From the NCBI GenBank assembly GCA_902801585.1, contig CADCIU010000039.1:1-26391 (forward strand): DNA of 26,391 nt, read 5' to 3'. Shown one piece after another: positions 21,941-26,391 of this stretch. Both the position numbers and the translations under genes were made by a program. Source of the DNA: an uncultured Lachnospiraceae bacterium. Its GTDB lineage: Bacteria; Bacillota_A; Clostridia; Lachnospirales; Lachnospiraceae. Under the pieces are notes generated by a model that saw nothing but the letters and a program-made list of their open reading frames with translations, was not told the origin of the DNA and ran no database searches. The stretch's first letter is position 1. Each line of letters begins with the position of its first letter.

Positions 21941-23176
21941 TTATGGTTTCGCCAGCAGGATCAGCAGCTCTGCAGACTTTTCCATCTCCTGCACGGAAGC
22001 GTATTCGTAGCGCCCGTGGAAGTTGTACCCGCCGGTGCACACGTTGGGGCAGGGAATGCCCATATAGGTGAGTCTGGCGCCGTCGGTACCGCCGCGGATC
22101 GGCAGGATGATCGGTTCCACGCCGAGCTGCTGCATGGCTTCCTTGGCGCGGGCGATCAGGTCCATGTGGTCCTTGAGAGGAATAGCCATGTTGTAGTACT
22201 GGTCGCGGATCGTGAGCTTTAGGATATCCCTTCCGGCAAACGCCTTGTACTTGGCGTTGATGAAGGCCGCCGCGCCTCTCATATACTCTTTTCTGGCCTC
22301 GAACTTGTCGAAATCGTGATCACGAATGATGTATTTGAGGACAGCGTGATCCACTTTTCCTTCCATACTGTCGAGGTGGTAGAAGCCCTCATACATTTCT
22401 GTGTGCTCCGGTCTCTCAGAAGGCGGGAGCAGTTCATTGAACTCCATTCCTGCCAAAACAGCGCTGAGCATCGCGTTTTTGGCATCACCCGTGTGGACGC
22501 TTCGACCGGTGATGTCTATCCGTGCTGCTGCCGCATTGAAGCACTCGTATTCGATCTCGCCGAGTTTGCTGCCGTCGACGGTATAGGCTTCTTTGGCGCC
22601 AAAGCGCTTGACGTCGAAATGGTCCGCGCCGCTGCCGATTTCCTCGTCCGGCGTGAAGGCGACACAGATCGTCCGGTGCGGGATCTCGGGGTGGGCGGTG
22701 TAATAGGCGAGCAGGTTCATGATCTCGGCGACGCCGGCTTTGTCGTCTGCGCCGAGCAGCGTTTTCCCGTCTGTGACGATCAGATCCTCGCCGATGTGGG
22801 AGAGCAGTTCCGGGAAGTCGTCGGGGCGCATGACTATAGATTCGGCGCCTCCGTGTCCGCGGAAGAGCAGAATGTTATGGCCCTGATAGTTCTCCTCGAT
22901 GCGGGGCTTTACGCCGCTGCCGCTGGCAGCAGGAGAGGTATCCATGTGAGAGATAAAGCCAAGCGCAGGTTCTTCGCCCGGGAGCTTTGCGTAGACATAA
23001 CAGTGCTTGCGATCGTAGTCGGCATCCAGCCCCATCTCGCAGAGTTCCCTGTACAAAAGGGATGCCAGATCGTGCTGCTTGGATGTGGAAGGCTGCGTGT
23101 CGGAGTCCTCCGCTGATTGTGTATCTATTTGCACATATCGTAAAAATCGATCGATCAGATCATGGTTTCGGATCAT
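21941..23176 (-). CDS. pepT: Peptidase T (tripeptide aminopeptidase, M20B)
   Basis: This 411-residue cytosolic di-zinc exopeptidase removes N-terminal residues from tripeptides. Zinc and catalytic motifs are in place: GFISHMDTSPAASG (His77, Asp79), LLGADDKAGVAEIM (metal Asp near 144), FTPDEEIGSGADHF (Glu178/Glu179) and YNFHGRYEYASVQEMEK with the last zinc His near 388. IRGGTDGARLTYMGIPCPN is characteristic of PepT. GCAGGAGGCACAACC precedes the ATG. The length is standard. It is convergent with the K+ channel and divergent from the phosphodiesterase gene. Confidence 0.96.
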   Translation of the reverse strand: MIRNHDLIDRFLRYVQIDTQSAEDSDTQPSTSKQHDLASLLYRELCEMGLDADYDRKHCYVYAKLPGEEPALGFISHMDTSPAASGSGVKPRIEENYQGHNILLFRGHGGAESIVMRPDDFPELLSHIGEDLIVTDGKTLLGADDKAGVAEIMNLLAYYTAHPEIPHRTICVAFTPDEEIGSGADHFDVKRFGAKEAYTVDGSKLGEIEYECFNAAAARIDITGRSVHTGDAKNAMLSAVLAGMEFNELLPPSERPEHTEMYEGFYHLDSMEGKVDHAVLKYIIRDHDFDKFEARKEYMRGAAAFINAKYKAFAGRDILKLTIRDQYYNMAIPLKDHMDLIARAKEAMQQLGVEPIILPIRGGTDGARLTYMGIPCPNVCTGGYNFHGRYEYASVQEMEKSAELLILLAKP

Positions 23177-23228
23177 GGTTGTGCCTCCTGCTTAATATGT
23201 TTATTTCATAATAGCACTTATACATCAG

Positions 23229-23253
23229 TCAGTGTTATACTAGATGACACTGA
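23229..23253. promoter_or_regulatory. Inverted repeat in the pepT/yfcE divergent region (possible operator)
   Basis: TCAGTGT (23229-23235) and ACACTGA (23247-23253) flank 11 bases that include a -10-like TATACT. The position between divergent genes suits a shared control site, but no regulator is known here. Confidence 0.3.
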
Positions 23254-23374
23254 TTCTTATGCAGACTACAAAAGGGGGATTCGGCCTCCGAACACAAGTC
23301 AGGCAGCTTAGTGGCGGATCCGGCCTTGGACATATGTCAGACGGCCCCGGGAAGCAGATGCGGGAGGTATTGAA

Positions 23375-23878
23375 ATGAAGGTTTTGGTTGTCAGCGATTC
23401 TCATGGAAGAAATGATCTCGTGCGCAAAGCGATCAGTCAGGAAGCGCCGATCGATATGCTGATCCACGCGGGCGATGTCGAAGGTGATCTGGAAAAAGTA
23501 TTGGGCCCGGGCAGAGATTATAGCATCCGCGCAGTGTCGGGAAATATGGACTGGGGGTTCGGACTTGAGGCGGCGCTCTCTTTTGACATGGGTCCCCACA
23601 AGGTGTTTCTCACACACGGGCATCATTACGGAGTGTCGTATACGATGGCGAATCTGCGGGAGGCAGCGGAGAAGGCAGGAGCGGATGTCGCGATCTTCGG
23701 ACATACACATATGCCTTTTATGGAGGAGCAGAACGATATCCTTCTGCTCAATCCGGGGAGCGTGTCCAAGCCCAGGCAGGCGGGGCTCAAGAAGACATAT
23801 GCTGTGATTCAGATCAATGACCAGACCGGGGCGATGAAAGTCCGGTTTAAGAGTCTGAAGGGAACAGGGTGGCTCTGA
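23375..23878 (+). CDS. YfcE/MJ0936-family metallophosphodiesterase
   Basis: This 167-residue cytosolic calcineurin-like phosphoesterase has every metal-binding block in order: VVSDSHGRND, LIHAGDVEGD, VSGNMDWG, VFLTHGHHYGV, IFGHTHMPF and LLNPGSVSKPR. The family (YfcE, MJ0936, PF12850) hydrolyses phosphodiesters in vitro; the physiological substrate is not established. GGGAGGTATTGAA precedes the ATG. It is monocistronic and is followed by a tandem repeat and a hairpin shared with the convergent ygiQ gene. Confidence 0.93.
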   Translation: MKVLVVSDSHGRNDLVRKAISQEAPIDMLIHAGDVEGDLEKVLGPGRDYSIRAVSGNMDWGFGLEAALSFDMGPHKVFLTHGHHYGVSYTMANLREAAEKAGADVAIFGHTHMPFMEEQNDILLLNPGSVSKPRQAGLKKTYAVIQINDQTGAMKVRFKSLKGTGWL

Positions 23879-23901
23879 ATACTGAGCGCAGATAAGTGAT
23901 C

Positions 23902-23973
23902 GATCAAAAAAGCGACAGATCAAAATAGTGACGGATCAAAATAGTGATGGATCAAAATAGTGACGGATCAAAT
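23902..23973. repeat. 16-bp tandem repeat, four copies plus a partial
   Basis: Units begin at 23902, 23918, 23934 and 23950 with the consensus GATCAAAATAGTGACG. The first is diverged and a partial unit starts at 23966. It fills the gap between the phosphodiesterase stop and the shared terminator. Confidence 0.9.
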
Positions 23974-24010
23974 CCCGGGAGAAAGCCGTAATGCGGTATC
24001 TCCCGGGATT
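23971..24010. terminator. Bidirectional terminator between yfcE-like gene and ygiQ
   Basis: A perfect 12-bp stem pairs AATCCCGGGAGA (23971-23982) with TCTCCCGGGATT (23999-24010). T-rich DNA follows on the plus strand (TTGTGCTTATTTCTTTT). It is weaker on the minus strand. Confidence 0.7.
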
Positions 24011-24027
24011 TTGTGCTTATTTCTTTT

Positions 24028-26040
24028 CTATCTTTTTTTGGCCTTTTTGGCGGAGGTGTGCCTGCCGGCATGTGATGCAGGCGGAGCGCTCTTCTGAGTT
24101 TTGGGGCTGCGCCCGCGCAAATGATCAGCTGCTTTCGGGGCGCGTGCTTTACCGGCAGGTTTCGGGCCGCGTGCCTGATCAGCTGCTTTCGGGCCGTGTG
24201 CTTTACCGGCAGGTTTCGGCTCGCGCGGCGGGATCAGGAACTTTTCGCCGAAACCGATGAGGTCTGCGCGCCCCTCGCGCAGGAGAGCCTCCTTGACGAG
24301 GGCATAGTTCTTCGGATCGCGGTACTGGATCAGAGCGCGCTGCATCGCTTTTTCGTGGGGATCCCGCGGAACGTACACTTTCTGCATCGTGGACGGGTCG
24401 CTGCCCTTCATGGTGGTCGGATCGAGCCCTGTGTAGTACATGCAGGTCGAGATCGTGCCCGGTGTCGGGTAGAAGTCCTGCACCTGCTCGGGCATATAGC
24501 CGAGATCGCGTATATATTCCGCCAGCGCGATCGCGTCCTTCATGGTGCTTCCCGGATGGGAGGACATCAGATAAGGCACGATATACTGGTCCTTTCCAAG
24601 CCTCTCGTTCATCTTCTCGAATTCGCGGCAGAACGCATTGTAGACTTCCACCGAAGGCTTGCCCATTTTGGAGAGGACATGATCCGAGATGTGCTCCGGC
24701 GCCACGCGGAGCTGCCCGCTGACGTGATGCTGACAGAGCTCTTTTAAGAAAGTCCTGTCCCGATCTGCCAAAAGATAGTCAAATCGAAAACCTGACCGGA
24801 CAAACACTTTTTTGACGCCCGGGAGGGCGCGGAGTTTTTTAAGGAGGGACAGATAGTCGCTGTGGTCGACTTTGAGGTTGGGGCAGGGCTTGGGATAGAG
24901 GCAGCGGCGATTTTTGCAGGCGCCTTTGGTGAGCTGCTTGTCGCAAGCCGGCCGGCGGAATTCCGCGGTGGGGCCTCCGACGTCATGGATGTAACCCTTG
25001 AAGTCCGGGTCTTTCAAGCACTGTTTTGCTTCCTCAAGAATGGACTCGTGGCTTCGGCACTGCACGATGCGGCCCTCATGGAAGGTCAATGCGCAGAAAT
25101 TGCAGTCACCGAAACAACCTCTGTTGGAGGTGAGGCTGAATTTGATCTCGCTGAGTGCCGGGATGCCGCCGTCCTTCTCATAAGAAGGGTGATAGGCGCG
25201 CATGAAGGGCAGGGCGTAGACGTCGTCCATCTCCTGCGTGGTCAGCGGCTTCGCCGGCGGATTCTGCACGACGAAGAGTTTGCCGTCGTAGGCCTCGTAT
25301 ATACGCTTGGCCTGGAAAGGATCCGTGTTCTCATGCTGGATCGCGAAACTGCAGGCGTACTGCCGCTTGTCACTGCGGACCTGCTCGAAATCGGGAAGCC
25401 TTATGGCGTCGTAGATGCTCTCCTCGTCGCGGGTCTTGTAGACCGTCCCGTCAATATAGGTGATGTCGCGGATGTCGAGACCGGAGGAGAGCGCGTCAGC
25501 GATCTCGGGGATGCTGTGTTCGCCCATGCCGTAGGAGATGAGGTCGGCGCCGGAATCGAGGAGGATGGAGCGGCGCACTCTGTCGGACCAGTAGTCGTAG
25601 TGGGACAGGCGCCTCAGGCTGGCCTCGATGCCTCCGATAATGATCGGTGTGTGCTTGTAAGTCTGCCGGATCAGGTTGCAGTAGACGATGACGGCGTAGT
25701 CGGGCCTCTTGCCGATGACGCCGCCGGGGGAGTAGGCGTCCTGATGGCGGCGCTTTTTTGCCACAGTATAGTGGTTGACCATGGAGTCCATGTTGCCGGA
25801 GGAAACAAGAAAGCCCAGACGGGGCTCGCCGTATATCTGCACGCTCTTCGGATCTCGCCAGTCGGGCTGGCAGAGCAGGGCGACGCTGTAGCCGCGCGAC
25901 TGCAGCAGGCGGCAGATGATCGCGGTGCCGAAGCTCGAGTGGTCCACATAAGCGTCGCCGCTGACGTAGATGAAATCGGGCTGCGAGATGCCGTCTTCTA
26001 TGAGGTCTTGTCGGGAAATAGGTAAAAAGCCGTTGGGCAT
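24028..26040 (-). CDS. ygiQ: YgiQ-family radical SAM protein
   Basis: This 670-residue protein belongs to the UPF0313/YgiQ radical SAM family. The 4Fe-4S/SAM motif CFGDCNFC (Cys near 309, 313 and 316) sits in SNRGCFGDCNFCALTFHEGR. The N-terminal domain has the family blocks PDFIYVSGDAYVDHSSFG and IIIGGIEASLRRLSHYDYWSD; downstream are LRVAPEHISDHVL and VQDFYPTPGTISTCMYYTGLDP. The reaction is unknown. The last about 65 residues are a basic Pro/Ala/Lys tail containing an 18-residue internal repeat (KPAGKA-GPKAAD type), encoded by a 54-bp DNA repeat starting at 24122 and 24176. AAAGGAGTCCCCC precedes the ATG. Confidence 0.95.
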   Translation of the reverse strand: MPNGFLPISRQDLIEDGISQPDFIYVSGDAYVDHSSFGTAIICRLLQSRGYSVALLCQPDWRDPKSVQIYGEPRLGFLVSSGNMDSMVNHYTVAKKRRHQDAYSPGGVIGKRPDYAVIVYCNLIRQTYKHTPIIIGGIEASLRRLSHYDYWSDRVRRSILLDSGADLISYGMGEHSIPEIADALSSGLDIRDITYIDGTVYKTRDEESIYDAIRLPDFEQVRSDKRQYACSFAIQHENTDPFQAKRIYEAYDGKLFVVQNPPAKPLTTQEMDDVYALPFMRAYHPSYEKDGGIPALSEIKFSLTSNRGCFGDCNFCALTFHEGRIVQCRSHESILEEAKQCLKDPDFKGYIHDVGGPTAEFRRPACDKQLTKGACKNRRCLYPKPCPNLKVDHSDYLSLLKKLRALPGVKKVFVRSGFRFDYLLADRDRTFLKELCQHHVSGQLRVAPEHISDHVLSKMGKPSVEVYNAFCREFEKMNERLGKDQYIVPYLMSSHPGSTMKDAIALAEYIRDLGYMPEQVQDFYPTPGTISTCMYYTGLDPTTMKGSDPSTMQKVYVPRDPHEKAMQRALIQYRDPKNYALVKEALLREGRADLIGFGEKFLIPPREPKPAGKAHGPKAADQARGPKPAGKARAPKAADHLRGRSPKTQKSAPPASHAGRHTSAKKAKKR

Positions 26041-26079
26041 GGGGGACTCCTTTGGATGGTCTTTGTTACATTATAGCAC

Positions 26080-26110
26080 AAGGAGACAGGGGACGGTTCT
26101 CTGTCTCCTT
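26080..26110. repeat. REP-like hairpin 1 with GGGACGGTTCT loop
   Basis: AAGGAGACAG (26080-26089) pairs with CTGTCTCCTT (26101-26110). The loop is GGGACGGTTCT. It lies about 40 bases upstream of the ygiQ start. Confidence 0.8.
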
Positions 26111-26115
26111 ATGCG

Positions 26116-26149
26116 GGTGTCAAAGGGACGGTTCTTCTGACACCTTTTT
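26116..26149. repeat. REP-like hairpin 2 with the same loop, ending in T-run
   Basis: GGTGTCA (26116-26122) pairs with TGACACC (26138-26144) around a loop that again contains GGGACGGTTCT. TTTTT follows at 26145-26149, so it could act as a plus-strand terminator. GGTGTCAAGGAGG just after looks like a third, truncated half. Confidence 0.75.
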
Positions 26150-26391
26150 GGAGGTGTCAAGGAGGTCAAGAGAAGGGTCCTTCAGTGCCATGAACCAGCC
26201 TGTGCGGGTGCGGCATGCCCCTCCGGACCACGTTGAATTCGCAGGGATTCACACAGATCCTTCCTTCGCTCCGGAGGGAACCGCAATTCCAAAACTCGCC
26301 GTCCGCTCCGATGACCGGACGGCTCAGACAAGTGGGCTTTCGGGCTGCAGGAGCTGCAGCCCTCATTCCCTCCTTCGCTCAGGAATGATCA
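26150..26391. other. Palindrome-rich end of window without a supported gene
   Basis: Three perfect small palindromes lie in the last 100 bases: CCGTCCG/CGGACGG (26299-26322), a 9-bp GGGCTGCAG/CTGCAGCCC (26342-26362) and TCATTCC/GGAATGA (26363-26388). A 66-codon minus-strand frame at 26366-26166 has no ribosome site and runs through these palindromes, so I do not call it a gene. Confidence 0.5.

Noticed and set aside
22316..23116. 266-codon open frame antisense to pepT
   Set aside because: PepT motifs on the minus strand are unambiguous. The plus-strand frame is a compositional shadow.
23902..23973. CRISPR array
   Set aside because: The units are directly adjacent 16-mers with no spacers, and no cas genes are present.
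24862..26025. Long open frame (387 codons) antisense to ygiQ
   Set aside because: It lies wholly opposite a clear radical SAM gene, has no ribosome site or recognisable motif, and is explained by the GC-rich codon pattern of the real gene.
26166..26366. Minus-strand 66-codon gene
   Set aside because: It runs through several perfect palindromes, lacks a ribosome site and shows no domain.

Overview
The window looks like chromosomal DNA of a low-GC-phylum anaerobe of class Clostridia, probably Lachnospiraceae. This is inferred from strong GGAGG-type ribosome binding sites, heavy AGA/AGG arginine use, clostridial-type gene families (a CUT1 sugar transporter without its own ATPase, YesL/DUF624, an ECF sigma factor with a DUF4349 lipoprotein, YgiQ with a basic tail) and compact operons ended by strong hairpin terminators. 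No rRNA, tRNA or CRISPR array was seen.

Layout. (1) 1-1005: the 3' end of glycogen phosphorylase and its terminator. (2) 1045-3804: a peptidoglycan pair, D-Ala-D-Ala ligase then MurF, from an extended -10 promoter to a 15-bp terminator; Ddl makes the dipeptide that MurF adds to the UDP-MurNAc-tripeptide. (3) 3805-11716: a maltodextrin/alpha-glucan uptake and breakdown cluster: lipoprotein binding protein, two permeases, a YesL-like membrane protein, 4-alpha-glucanotransferase (GH77) and an oligo-1,6-glucosidase-type GH13 enzyme. With the phosphorylase upstream, this is a nearly complete alpha-glucan route. (4) 11729-14194: an unusual 798-residue protein with an adenosine-deaminase-like metal centre in the middle and a second Rossmann-like domain at its C-terminus. 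(5) 14210-17030: ECF sigma factor, a probable membrane anti-sigma factor and a DUF4349 lipoprotein, with a candidate ECF-type promoter in front.

(6) 17031-19625: an accessory island. It holds a nested 108-bp palindrome, a gene-poor decayed stretch and an IS110-family element with an intact DEDD/serine recombinase on the minus strand. The leader of that recombinase folds on paper into two stem-loops, each with an internal loop and a hairpin cap, as expected for an IS110 bridge RNA. (7) 19626-26040: housekeeping genes: histidine phosphatase (-), a voltage-gated-type K+ channel with two C-terminal RCK_C domains (+), peptidase T (-), a YfcE-like phosphodiesterase (+) and a YgiQ radical SAM protein (-). 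(8) 26041-26391: no convincing gene, but a dense run of small palindromes, two sharing an 11-base loop sequence.

The items most worth a second look are the deaminase-like fusion protein, the candidate bridge RNA, and a dispersed palindromic repeat family found both between the permease and YesL genes and between the K+ channel and pepT.
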